Part shown: piece by piece, positions 13,501 to 22,800 of the stretch
Numbering within the stretch: the stretch's first letter is position 1
Layout: the number at the start of each line of letters is the position of its first letter
DNA from: Melitaea cinxia
Lineage: Eukaryota > Arthropoda > Insecta > Lepidoptera > Nymphalidae
Length of the DNA: 64,000 nt
Assembly: GCF_905220565.1 (NCBI RefSeq)
Contig: NC_059401.1
Coordinates: 5,171,001 to 5,235,000 of the forward strand
Direction of reading: 5' to 3'
Notes under the pieces: model-generated
Seen by the model: only the letters and a program-made list of their open reading frames with translations
What the model was told of the DNA's origin: nothing
Databases searched by the model: none
Program-made: the position numbers and the translations under genes

Positions 13501-16500
13501 TCAGCTAGTAGATATATATTTTCATATTTCTGTAATACTAGTTTGAAAATTTACGCATTTTTTTTGTAAAACCACACTACTTCACAGTCTGTAACTGTCT
13601 TTAAATGCTTTTAATGTTTAAAATGTAGTTGTGGTGTACAGTAAAGTAAAAATAAATAAATTGATAAATAAAACAAATCAATATAATTTTTATATAAATT
13701 AATTTTAAAATTAGAAACGCTATCATATCCGGAATTTAATGGAGCTTACTCGATACAAGTCCCGTGGTATGAAAAAAGTTAAGGGACTTAAATCGTGCAA
13801 AACAGTAACGTTGACCCTTAGAGCGACATCTTGCAAGAAACAGATAAAATACTTTATTTTTAAATATCACGTTAATCTTTCTTTAGGAGTAAACATCGAT
13901 TGTGTGTTGGATTTGACACATACACTTTTTAGGGTTCCGTACCATTTTTTAAATATAAAGATTAGCAAACAAGCGTACTGTTCACTTGATGGTAAGCGAT
14001 TACCGTAGCTTATAAACGCCTGCAACACCTGAAGCATGGCAAGCGCCTTGCCGACCCCATCCCCACTTCTCCCCTGGAGCTCTGGTCACCTTACTCACCA
14101 ACAAGAATACAACACTGCTTGAAAACAGCGTTATTTAGCTGTGACCTTCTGTAAGGTCAAGGTACTACCCCAGTCGGGCTGCTCCATGTTTTGAGCAGGA
14201 AATTCCTCCTGTGCCTCACAACCTCAGTTAACATTTGTTAGTACGTACGGGTACGTAATATTAAGAAAGTATAGTAAATACATATTTTGTGTCTGTCCTT
14301 CATGGGTGTGTACAATTTTTTGACTTTGTAAGCTATGTTAATCATAGTGTTTATTATTTAATTTGTTTTAGAGTTTAGATTAATTTAAATTCATTGCTAA
14401 TCATGTACTCTTCCTATGGTCGATGTATCGTTGTATAATAAAAAACTACAACAGAAAGAATCTGCTTAAAAATAAGTGACATTTGAAGAACATTAAAACA
14501 TCATTAAAAACAATCACTTGCAAACAACATAAATTACAATGAATTGCAATTAAGAAGTATAACTAACCTGAAAGTTAATAGTAGAAGTGACAATCCTCAT
14601 AGATTCAGCGTAGTTCCGCAGCACCGAGTCTGTGTTGAGGCAGCTCTGGCGCCATTCGTAGAGTTGTTCCAGCCTCGTCACACACCGCTCGCAGATCTTC
14701 TTCGGCAGGAAATCGTCTTTCGATATCTGCTAAATATAAAGTACTTTATTAATTAATGTATTATTATTAAGTAAGGGCAGAAAGGAAATGGTTTTGTTAT
14801 TCTTTACTACACACAATGCAAACTTTTTACGAGATAAACTTTAAAATAACGGCAACGTGAAAGGGGCTCAGAAATAAGCAAGTACTTAATTATATTTGAA
14901 ATTAAAGCATTAGAAACTTTTTGATTTTTCAGCACTAGTCAACTATGAGTACAATTTTTGTTTGGAACACTACCTACCTACATGTGCTGAAAATAATTTG
15001 GCAACTCAGTACAAACAACTACTGACGTAAACAAAACTTAACCTTATTTACCTTGGCTTAAGGTTTATTATATTCAGACTAGCTATGCCCGCGACTTCGT
15101 CCGCGTAGAATTGAACAAAATAAATATTGTTCAGTTCGCAGAGTTATAAAATAAATAAATTTCTAAAATAAAAGTAGCCTAAGTTAAACCTTATTACATC
15201 AGCTGCAGCATTATATTAGCTATATGCCATTGAAAGTCCCGTCAAAATCGTTCCAGCGGTTTCAGATTAGCCGGAACAAACAGACAGACGGACAGACAAA
15301 AATTGTAAAAAATGTTATTTTGGTATATGTACCATGTATAGATCCATATGCATTCAGTAAAAAGCGGTTATTATAATATTACAAACAGACATTCCAATTT
15401 TATTTATTTGAATATATTAGTTAATCTAATATATAAAATTCTCGTGTCGCGGTGTTTGTGGTTAAACTCCTCCGGCGGCGGCTTAACCGATGCTGATGAA
15501 ATTTTGTGGGCATATTGGGTAGGTCTGAGAATCGAACAACATCTATTTTTCATCCCCCTAATTTTTTTTTAAATTTTTAGATAAATTATTTATTCTTTAT
15601 TTTATTATGATTTGGCATTGAAAAATACATACGACCTTAAATTTTCACCCTTCTACCACCAATCCCTATTTTTAAATAGTATTTAGCGGGCAAGACAACG
15701 TTTGCTGAGTCAGCTAGTATTACATAAAAAAAGTAATACATTATTTTAAGCACTATAATTTTTAAGTAAACCTAGGTATTATTTTCTTTTTATTTTTATC
15801 CATAATATTTTAAAGCGACATTAAACGTTTCATAAATCCATTTTATTTAAAAATTAAACAAACAATTTTAATTTACAGCTTTTAATTTTAATGCTCTTAA
15901 AGGAATAAAAAAAAACTTTTATTCTATCAAAATATATCTACACAATTCGTTATTACACACACGTCATTACACAATTTGTATGATAATAATTGTATTTGCT
16001 TACAAACAAAAAAGAAATGGACTTTTACATTGACAAGTAATATAACGTGTCGACAAAAAAAGCCAAGTAAATATGCATTATTAGACATAACTCAAAGAGA
16101 ACTCGTCAGATCCCTATATATCGAAATATAGAAATTTAAATAAGACTGAACACAGCTTTCGATCCAAAAAAGGATTTTCAAAATCGATACACCCATTAAA
16201 AAGTTATGAGGTAAGACACACATAAAATTATATCGTGTACATAAAAAAATACCAACCGAATTGATAACCTCCTCGTTTTTGTATTATTCGTTAAAAACGT
16301 ATAGCTAAAGATGAATGAATATCCAAATTAAACGTGTAGGTATACAAAATTTCAGCTCAATTGATTAAAGTTATATGCATCAAAATTGTTTTGCAAGAAG
16401 ATTCAACCCTAACATACATACTTACATTTATTTATTTAGTACATATTTTTTACATTACAAGTTAAATAAAGGCATTTCGTAACGATATACAATACGTGGA

Positions 16501-19019
16501 TGCTCTCCAGAATATTATTATTGTTTTACAGATTTGTATCTTGGAGCGAAGTTTTGTAGTCTCTAACTAGTTCTTTTCAGATGTTGTAATACAAAATGAG
16601 TTAGTTAAAAAAACGTATAAAAATATAAACTCATCATCTTCATTTTCGATAACGCACCGTTTCTAGTAAAAGCAAACAGTATGAAAATTTAAGGTACGAA
16701 GTATTCAAGTATCCAATATTTACATGACATTAATCCCTGTAGTAGAATCACTAAGCAACGATCAGGGCTATATTTCAAAAATGTATGGGATCGAATCACT
16801 TACTGTTTGCTCTTTCGACATTCGGTCATTTGGAAATTGCTCTTGTGACTCACTTAATAGGGGCTATTTTACAATACAAAAGGTACTGAAAGTTAGACCT
16901 TATAAAGATAAATACATATTTGTCGTACATTGAATGCAAAGTGCTGTTTAAGGTAAAGATGTTCTAATACAAATATACAACATACATTATAACATGAGAG
17001 TATGGAGATAGGTGGTAAGATTATTTTAAAATTGTGTAAATTCAACTTCACATGTTTTTTCGGATTTTTATTCATATTTTTCAGAATTTTATTTACATAA
17101 TTATCGTATTACTTTTTATCTGTTTATTGTTAAGATTGGTTTAAAAATGGATGTATGGAACAATGGATAAGATAATAAACACTTGTCAGTAGCATTAAAT
17201 ACTATTTTTAATATTTGCTAAGAATATTACGAGATTCATATTACACACCTATTATGAATTATAAGAGAATATATAATTGTCTTTGCTCGCAAACGAAAAT
17301 AAAACCGACTTTAATTAGATCGACAAATAAAACAACGTAAGTAGACGAAAAATATTAACAAATGCACTAGTCGTTAGTACAATTTTCGAGGGTTTCCCTC
17401 GATTTCTCTGGGATTTCATCATCAGATCATGGTTTCCTTATCATGGTACTACCCTAGGAATATCTCCTTTCCAACAAAAAAGAATTATCAAAATCGGTTC
17501 ATAAACGACGAAGTTATCCCCGAAAATACATATATATACGGTCGAATTGAGTAACCTGCTCCTTTTTTGAAGTCGGTTAAAAATAGGAGTCATTCATCGA
17601 TTTTTACTACTATTTATAGCAACAATGCTGTCAGTTATGAGTTATGACCTACTTTATTTTATATGGTAAAGTAGTGTTTCTAACTGCGAAATCTTCTATG
17701 AAAGTATATTTATTGAACAAAAATGTGTCAAATTCAGATATTACTTGATTAAAAAGTCTTTCAATATTACTTGTAGTCAATTACAGTACAACAAAGGAAC
17801 GCGTCAAGAATTTCCATTTCATTCAAAGGGTTTTGCTAAATATTTTTTTCTATAAGATTGTGTGGTATCTTAGGCCATTTCGAAATTCTAATTCTTATGC
17901 TCCAACTGATAAAGGTAAATTTACAAATAACTCAAAAAGTTGAGCGTAGACATTATTCATGGATGGAATACATTGATATTTAAAATGCCATTCTAATATA
18001 ACAAATATAATTCCACCATGAATGTGGATACAGGACCATTTTAATGTTTAAAATTGAAGTAAGCCGTATCTAGTCTTACTTATTTGTAACTTGAATCAAT
18101 ACAACTATGAAGTCTTTCTAGTACGCTGTAAGAATTATGTAATAAACAAATATAACACACTTTTTGTCTCATATTATAAATTTTAGATAGACGTAGCGTA
18201 TTACAAGCTTAATATTACATATTACGAGTAAGGCTTGTGAATTAACAGAGTACCCACATTAATAGAAATTAATCAAGGACAGTATTGTTTACAATGACAA
18301 CGCATACTGTGGAAAAAGGGTTCATTTTGTTTTAAATTTGTGTTGTTTACATAAGAAGTAGCATTTTTAATATACAAAAACACATGTCAGATTCAGACTT
18401 ATTTAATAGACACCTAAAATTGCCCAAATGAAATTCCATTGCAAATTACAGCACAACAAAGGAATTTAATATCAAAATTATATTCTTATTAAAAGGTAAC
18501 TTTTTTTGCAAAAGCGATTTGTAATACTAAGTTTTAAATTACTTAATTTCTAATTTTTCACTCATAATAATGATTATAATTAAATGCCTATTACAATTAC
18601 TATTCAACAGGTATCGTGTTAAGTGTTACTGTATTTCATGTTGATGTTCGTAACGCGTAGCGCGCATGCGCCTACGAGTCTACGGCAGTCGACACGTCTC
18701 TACATCACTGCATCTTCCTCTTTAAGCGATGTTTACTATGACATTTATCTTTCAACCGTGTAAAACTATTATTATGAAAAGATTACGAAGAACACTACGT
18801 GGTATAGAAAACATAAAGGCTCACCATAGTGGGCAGGCAGGTCCGTAGTTTGAATAGAATCTGCCGCTGCTCCGACTCCTTGTCGAATATGTGAAGGCGA
18901 GGCCCGCTCTTTAGCGAGCACAGGCGACAGAGGTCGGTGAACGCGGTGAAGTTGAGGTCCTCGGGCTCGGTCATCGCGAAGCACCTGATGAGGAGGTCGA
19001 GGAGGCAGGAGTTGTCCAT
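1256..19019 (-). CDS. ZAD and C2H2 zinc-finger transcription factor with long polyglutamine tract (10 exons, complete)
   Basis: Probable nuclear DNA-binding regulator. Exons in transcript order: 18825-19019, 14568-14729, 4314-4664, 4024-4226, 3587-3750, 3418-3501, 2735-2848, 2342-2517, 1697-1891, 1256-1606 (1995 nt, 664 residues, TGA stop). All junctions are GT/AG and the phases agree. Residues 31-81 form a ZAD domain (Cys31, Cys34, Cys78, Cys81), which in insects mediates dimerisation. Residues 158-221 are almost all Gln. Four C2H2 fingers follow: C365/C368/H381/H385, C393/C396/H409/H415, C510/C513/H526/H530 and C618/C621/H634/H638. The first two are joined by a TGEKP-type linker; the last two are isolated. 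The start is taken as the Met before DNSCLLDLL because ZAD follows closely; an in-frame Met at 19112 would add 31 residues. Introns 1 and 2 are about 4.1 and 9.8 kb. The exact orthologue is not certain: the paired fingers recall insect combgap-like proteins, but this is memory only. Confidence 0.88.
1697..1891 (-). CDS. ZAD zinc-finger gene, exon 9 (C2H2 finger 3)
   Basis: Residues 484-548: an Ala-rich stretch, then CELCGRLFATRDEWSAHAKSH, a complete C2H2 finger without a TGEKP linker. Acceptor tttcag, donor CAG|GTACAT. Confidence 0.85.
2342..2517 (-). CDS. ZAD zinc-finger gene, exon 8 (second Gln-rich segment)
   Basis: Residues 426-483: a Lys/Glu-rich start, a second shorter Gln run, then a His/Gln-rich stretch and QVCQVPGHNFT. 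Acceptor ttacag, donor ACG|GTAAAT, phase 0. Confidence 0.8.
2735..2848 (-). CDS. ZAD zinc-finger gene, exon 7 (C2H2 finger 2)
   Basis: Encodes GEKPYVCEVCNKAFARRDKL, then His-X5-His spacing and a conserved-looking ITPSNIAPL tail. Acceptor tttcag, donor G|GTAAAC. Confidence 0.9.
3013..3390 (-). mobile_element. tRNA-derived SINE (family A) with 10-bp target-site duplication
   Basis: About 358 bp flanked by TAATGTTGAA at 3013-3022 and 3381-3390. Read on the minus strand it has a tRNA-like head (TTGGCGCAACGGTCACAGCC, then a GGTTCGATCCC-like B box) and a tail ending near 'cagtagtgggatattacagg'. It lies in the intron between zinc-finger exons 6 and 7. Short frames within it are not genes. Confidence 0.85.
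3418..3501 (-). CDS. ZAD zinc-finger gene, exon 6 (C2H2 finger 1)
   Basis: An 84-nt exon encoding exactly one finger, FECTVCGKGLARKDKL...HMRIH. The following linker is split across the intron and completed by GEKPY in exon 7. A SINE has inserted in the downstream intron. Confidence 0.9.
3587..3750 (-). CDS. ZAD zinc-finger gene, exon 5
   Basis: Linker residues 305-358 with no recognised domain. Acceptor ttgcag, donor G|GTAAGT. Phase 2 in, phase 1 out. Confidence 0.8.
4024..4226 (-). CDS. ZAD zinc-finger gene, exon 4
   Basis: Low-complexity Pro/Ser/Thr-rich linker (residues 237-303) ending in VRVLQSLGNW, which looks like a conserved short motif. Acceptor tttag, donor TG|GTGAGT, phase 2. Confidence 0.8.
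4314..4664 (-). CDS. ZAD zinc-finger gene, exon 3 (polyglutamine)
   Basis: Encodes residues 120-236: a short helical Ala-rich part (MDKMTEAQKTAYLEAH...), then about 64 nearly uninterrupted Gln encoded by mixed CAA and CAG codons, then a Ser/Asn/His tail. Acceptor ttatag, donor CAA|GTAAGT. Confidence 0.85.
4366..4552 (-). repeat. CAG/CAA trinucleotide tract encoding polyGln
   Basis: About 190 bp of mixed CAA and CAG codons read on the minus strand. The interruptions suggest relative stability compared with a pure repeat. The long Leu-only reading on the plus strand is its shadow. Confidence 0.95.
5440..5570. repeat. Diverged fragment of SINE family A
   Basis: Shares 'ccctactacgagttacgatcactatcaggtgt' -type sequence with the family A tail but is strongly decayed at both ends. 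Confidence 0.45.
7770..8372 (+). mobile_element. SINE family A copy interrupted by a second insertion
   Basis: The tRNA-like head and body run from 7770 to about 8010. The tail resumes at about 8258 (ccgccaacccgcattggagc) and ends near 8368. The intervening 250 bp or so is foreign to the SINE and ends in an A-rich tract (taaattaaaaaaaaaaaa), so it looks like a later retroposed insertion. Confidence 0.75.
8786..8876. repeat. (CA)n microsatellite
   Basis: Imperfect CA-dinucleotide tract with a few T and G interruptions. Confidence 0.9.
8936..9135 (+). repeat. Dispersed retroelement tail (family D)
   Basis: Contains 'ggactagaccgattttgacgggactttcactggcagatagctgatataataag' -type sequence and ends near 'gacgatgtcgcggacacggctag'. 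Related copies lie at 15081-15310 (reverse) and 33340-33562. Probably a non-LTR or Helitron-like tail. Confidence 0.55.
9185..9490. repeat. LINE-tail fragment next to a family B SINE fragment
   Basis: 9250-9390 matches the LINE tail seen at 34990-35165 ('gtgttgtgttcctgtggtg', then 'gaggtagctcgagc'). 9406-9490 matches the start of family B ('cagcctattgcagtctactgctcgacatag'). Confidence 0.5.
11204..11238. other. Small perfect inverted repeat (11-bp arms)
   Basis: GGTTAACAGTC at 11204-11214 pairs with GACTGTTAACC at 11228-11238 across a 13-base loop, inside a GC-richer island of unknown nature in intron 2. Confidence 0.5.
12741..13014. repeat. Diverged tandem duplication, period about 155 bp
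   Basis: Two copies (about 12741-12862 and 12896-13014) share the order 'ttttattg.tttaatgtat', 'tttatgcataatt', 'ctgcactcc', 'ctatataaactat'. No coding content. Confidence 0.5.
13164..13221. repeat. 29-bp tandem duplication
   Basis: Two adjacent 29-bp units starting ATCGGTGTTACACAGTGAA differ at a single base. Confidence 0.85.
13317..13512 (+). repeat. Helitron-like or LINE tail ending 'aggtcagctagta'
   Basis: Begins 'atataaatctcgtgtcacaa' and ends 'gttcgccaggtcagctagta', the same layout as the repeat at 15421-15719. Family assignment is inferred from its dispersed nature only. Confidence 0.45.
13870..14230 (-). repeat. LINE 3'-tail copy with an adjacent MITE-like end
   Basis: 13960-14225 is the reverse of the LINE tail seen at 35040-35165 ('gcaaacaagcgtac', 'ggtaagcgattaccgtagct', 'gcctgcaacacc'). 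13881-13937 shares 'aggagtaaac' through 'gacacatacactttt' with the element at 27623-27948. Confidence 0.5.
14568..14729 (-). CDS. ZAD zinc-finger gene, exon 2 (second half of ZAD)
   Basis: Encodes residues 66-119 with the second ZAD pair in PKKICERC, followed by the helical LEQLYEWRQSC segment typical of the domain. Acceptor tttag, donor CAG|GTTAGT, both phase 0. The ZAD split between two exons is what links this exon to the one 4.1 kb upstream. Confidence 0.85.
15081..15310 (-). repeat. Dispersed retroelement tail, family D (reverse copy)
   Basis: Runs from 'actagctatgcccgcgacttcgtccgcg' back to 'acagacaaaaattg', mirroring 33340-33562. Lies in intron 1 of the zinc-finger gene. Confidence 0.55.
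15421..15719 (+). repeat. Helitron-like or LINE tail ending 'gagtcagctagta'
   Basis: Starts 'aatctaatatataaaattctcgtgtcgcgg' and ends 'gctgagtcagctagtat'. The same start and end words occur at 13317-13512. Confidence 0.45.
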
Positions 19020-19677
19020 GTATACGGCGGTGGTTGTCGGGTGGCGGGAGACATCAACGCATGTCGCGGGATCTCGGGGAGGCGTCGCGCCGCCGCTGCG
19101 TTCGGGGGGCACTGGGGCCTGTGCTCCCGGCGCGCCCCCTTCCCCCTGCCCCCCTGTCCCCTCGCGCCCTCGTCTCCCCGCCCGTCACCCGCGCGCCCGC
19201 CCCCACGCGCGCTTCGGGGTGGCTCGGACGCGCCGGAAAATGCGTGCCAGTTTTCCCGTCTGCAATTGCCTATTGTCCGTATTGATTATGGCGTCTTAAT
19301 TTGTATTGACGTTGTAATGAAAAGGAAAGAAAATCTAGATATTACTTCGCTTTGATGAACGGCGAGTACCATTGTCGTTATGTAAGCCTTTGTATGAACG
19401 AATTTGTTATTAGAGTTTCAAAAGAAGGCGTTATACTTATCGTCAAAACCTTTTATTTTTATTAATCTTTAATTCTTTAACTAACTTTTTAAACATTTGG
19501 TTCTGGTTGTCGATATAAACACTTTAGACATTTGGATTTTTGTTTATTGACAAATTTATTGTCCGTCAAATCAAACAAGAAGTCTCGTTAAAATTATTAT
19601 ACATCAAAGTCAAAAAATATCTGGAATCGTTCATAAGGAGTTTAAAAAAAAATTAGAATTGTAATATTTATTTAATA
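18650..19677. promoter_or_regulatory. GC-rich divergent promoter region
   Basis: The start codons of the minus-strand zinc-finger gene (19019) and plus-strand NME5 homologue (19678) are 659 bp apart. The segment from about 18830 to 19260 is strikingly GC- and CpG-rich against AT-rich surroundings, unlike anything else of that size in the window. A shared promoter is inferred; no core element was identified with confidence. Long readings on both strands here reflect GC content, not extra genes. Confidence 0.5.
18825..19019 (-). CDS. ZAD zinc-finger gene, exon 1 (start codon, first ZAD Cys pair)
   Basis: Encodes residues 1-65, including DLCRLC, the first metal-binding pair of ZAD. It ends ATG|GTGAGC in phase 0. 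The exon is far more GC-rich than the flanking introns and lies at the edge of the putative promoter. Confidence 0.85.
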
Positions 19678-19818
19678 ATGTCAATTGCTTCATCGGATTC
19701 CGAAGCTGAGTACCACTGTTACTCGGAAAGAACTTTAGCTATTATAAAACCAGAGGCGTACGAGAATGCTGAGGACATTGAAAACCATATCCGTGCTAAT
19801 GGATTTTCAATACTAGCT
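19678..19818 (+). CDS. NME5: NME5 homologue, exon 1
   Basis: Encodes residues 1-47: an acidic start (MSIASSDSEAEYH), then ERTLAIIKPEAY, the first beta strand and helix of the NDPK fold. Donor GCT|GTTAGT, phase 0. Confidence 0.9.
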
Positions 19819-22800
19819 GTTAGTACTTTAATATTATAATACTAAATATGTACTATTAAGATTTGGAACTTTCGAATATCATAAGCTGATTCAATATGGT
19901 GACGAAAACAAAATAAAAGTGCTAAAGAAAAATATGGGGTAAGGGATTTAGATTAAGAACCGTCGAATTATCTAAACTCAAAATTCGATCGTTTATCGAC
20001 ATCATTTCGTTACAAAAAAAAAAACCTTAACCTATCTAACTTCCAAATAAGACCATTTATCGACATAATTTCGTTACAAAAAAAAATAACCCTAACCTAT
20101 CTAACTTCAAAATTACGGTTCTTAATCTAAAACCAAATAGGTCAGTTATTTGGGTTATTATAGGTCGTTTTTGGATACTTATAAAATATTTTGTGATTAT
20201 AACATTTTTTTAAATATAAATGAGGAGCAAAAGTCATACATATAATTTCGGGTCTATAATACTAGACGTGACTGATTGTTTCAATCGCGACGATTTTTGG
20301 TGTTTTTCAGTTTCACTGATTATTTGTTTCTAAATTTTTGTCAGATCGTACAGAAAACTTCAGATGACTATAATAAAATAAACAAGTCAAGTCCAATTTC
20401 TAATAAATAAATAAAGGACTCATATAATTAATATAACAACGCTGCTTAAATATTATGGAAGAATGCATTGAATAGTTTTCCTATTGTTAGTAATGATGTT
20501 TGGAAACGTAGGTATTTACATTATTACGCTGGAAAAATACTCAGACGATAGACATTCGATTGTTTTCTGCTATTATAGATGTGCTTACGTAACTCGTATG
20601 TTACGCTAAATAAACTTATTTATTGTACATTTGGATCCACCCCCTGCTTCGCACGGGTATTTAACAATAATTTCAAAATATTTTTTTCCCCTATTTTTTT
20701 GTCATTATAATACAGTCAATGTGTAAGACCGCCTGTTGTACATTTCTTTTCTTGAATAGTTTAATAAATTGTAAACTTCTTTTTATGTGTACAATAAAGA
20801 GTAAATTATTATTATTATTAATGTCACCCGCGGATAGTGTAGCTTCCCAACAGCGAAAGAATTTTTCAAATCGGTTCAGTAGTTTTGGAACCTATTCAAT
20901 GCAAACAAACTAACAATCAAATCTTTCCTCTTTATAACATTAGTATAGATTAACTATAAGATTCAAGTACTCGTGATTACTTATTTGAAAGAAATAAAAA
21001 TTAAAATCAATGAGATCAACTTATTTAATTTACTTATTTATCTACATAGGTAAATTTCGCGACAAGTATTTACATTATGTAAATTGGTTAATGACGTTAT
21101 AATTATGTTGATAGTAAATGTTCAAAACCAAAAATATTATATTTATTATTAAGAATAACTAAAATAAGTACTCTCTCCATCTCGATAAAATTTAATTTAA
21201 ACCACACAACAAGCACCAAGTAAAAAAGTTATGAGGTAGCACACAAAACATACTCTTGAATTGAGAATCTCCTCCTGTTTTTGAAGTCAGTAAAAAAGGA
21301 TGTAAACCAATATAACACAGTATGTGAAATTAAGTGTATGTTATATGATATTTATTTATTTTTTTATTTATTATTTTAACAAAGTGTAGTTGGGGGTGGG
21401 CGCTGACAGACGATGCAGTTGCGACACGACGACACGGAGACACGGAGACAGGGGGACAACGACAGGTTGAGGATGCGACGACACGACGGCACGACGACAC
21501 GACGATATGACGATACGACGACACGACAACCGACAAACGGTTAGGTGTAGGATAATAGTTTAGGGGTGATACTTTAATAAGTTTGTTACATTATTTATTT
21601 ATATGTGAAATTAAGAAATGACATATATTGCTTATGTACAACATCGTATGGAAATAGTTTAATTAGGCGTTATAAAAAACTAATTTTATTTAAAAAAAGT
21701 TATAGTAAATTATAGAGGCAAGATAGAGAGAGAATAAAATTCGGTAGAAGTCTGCGATGTAGCTAAATTTTGAAGTTATATACTTATTTAATAAATAATT
21801 TCTAGCTTGACTCCAATTGCAGACTTCCAAGACATGAAATTTTTTCTCAAAATTTCGGTATCAAAAATTTAAAAAGTAAGAAAAGAAATTTCAAATAAAA
21901 CGATCTGTATCCAAGCGAGAGTAGCTTAATCTCTAACCTTAAATAGGGGAAGATTTTTTTCTTCGGATGTAAGATTTTACAGACAATTGGTATATTGCAA
22001 GTTTTCAAGAGTCTCAAAAATATCCATTTGTTATTTCAATAACCTTAAAATGGATTAGGTTTGAGAAGTGATTGTAAGATTTCCTGAAAATTTATTTTTA
22101 ATTTTTTGTACCGTAATTTGGCAATTTTCATTATCGTGGCCATCAAAATTAGTTGGTTGTTATCTACAGATTTCGCAACGTTTACTTTACATCCGAGTCC
22201 TGAAAATCTGAAAGATGCAATTTTTTTTAATTACTTTATTCTTATTGGCTGGCGCTAAAGAAACACAAATATATAATTTGTTTTTATAAATAAGACATAA
22301 CTCTTCTGCCAAATTAAGGTTTAAATTGATGTGTGTTATGAAGGTTAAATTTCTAAATGGAACAAGAGGCCTATGCGCAGCAGTGGGATATTTCAGTCTG
22401 AAACAGTCAGTTAGTAAAATATCTAAAATCCTCGCATAAAACCATAACAAGCATTGGCCGCGCATTAAGTCGTAACTCTTACACCTTGTCAAAAAGGGTC
22501 ACAACTAGTTGACAGCTGAAAAAAGAAAAGAATATTTTTGCGATTTTTTTTTTTCAAAAAATGATTACAGGTACTGAGCTGATTTGATATATAATTTAAG
22601 TTTCATATATATATTTTATTATTTTTAGTTTTACTAATAAAGCTAAAGGCTTTATTAGTAAAACAAGTAATATATGTAAATATATTTCGCGACGCTTTGT
22701 TAAAAAAAAGCCTTTTGCGGTAACTAAATGAATTACTCTTTTATATCGTATTATCTAGTCCTTATCTCTTATATCATCGGCTATCGAAAGTAAAAGTCTG

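Larger units (their letters stand above)
4665..14567. other. Intron 2 of the zinc-finger gene (about 9.9 kb), repeat-rich
   Basis: No exon with both splice sites and a protein-like reading was found. It contains SINE, LINE and Helitron-like fragments listed separately, a CA microsatellite, and unexplained GC-richer islands at about 4850-5070, 7200-7370, 11060-11300 and 11690-11810. The rest is AT-rich sequence without recognised content. Confidence 0.7.
14730..18824. other. Intron 1 of the zinc-finger gene (about 4.1 kb)
   Basis: Apart from the repeats listed at 15081-15719 and two related AT-rich dispersed repeats (about 16010-16260 and 17280-17580, sharing 'cgacaaataaaacaacgta' and 'aaaatcgat/ggttca'), nothing is recognised. 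Confidence 0.6.

Noticed and set aside
18937..19355. Overlapping 83-120 residue open frames on the plus strand
   Set aside because: They arise from GC richness of the promoter region; compositions are Pro/Arg/Ala-rich with no domain, and frames overlap each other.
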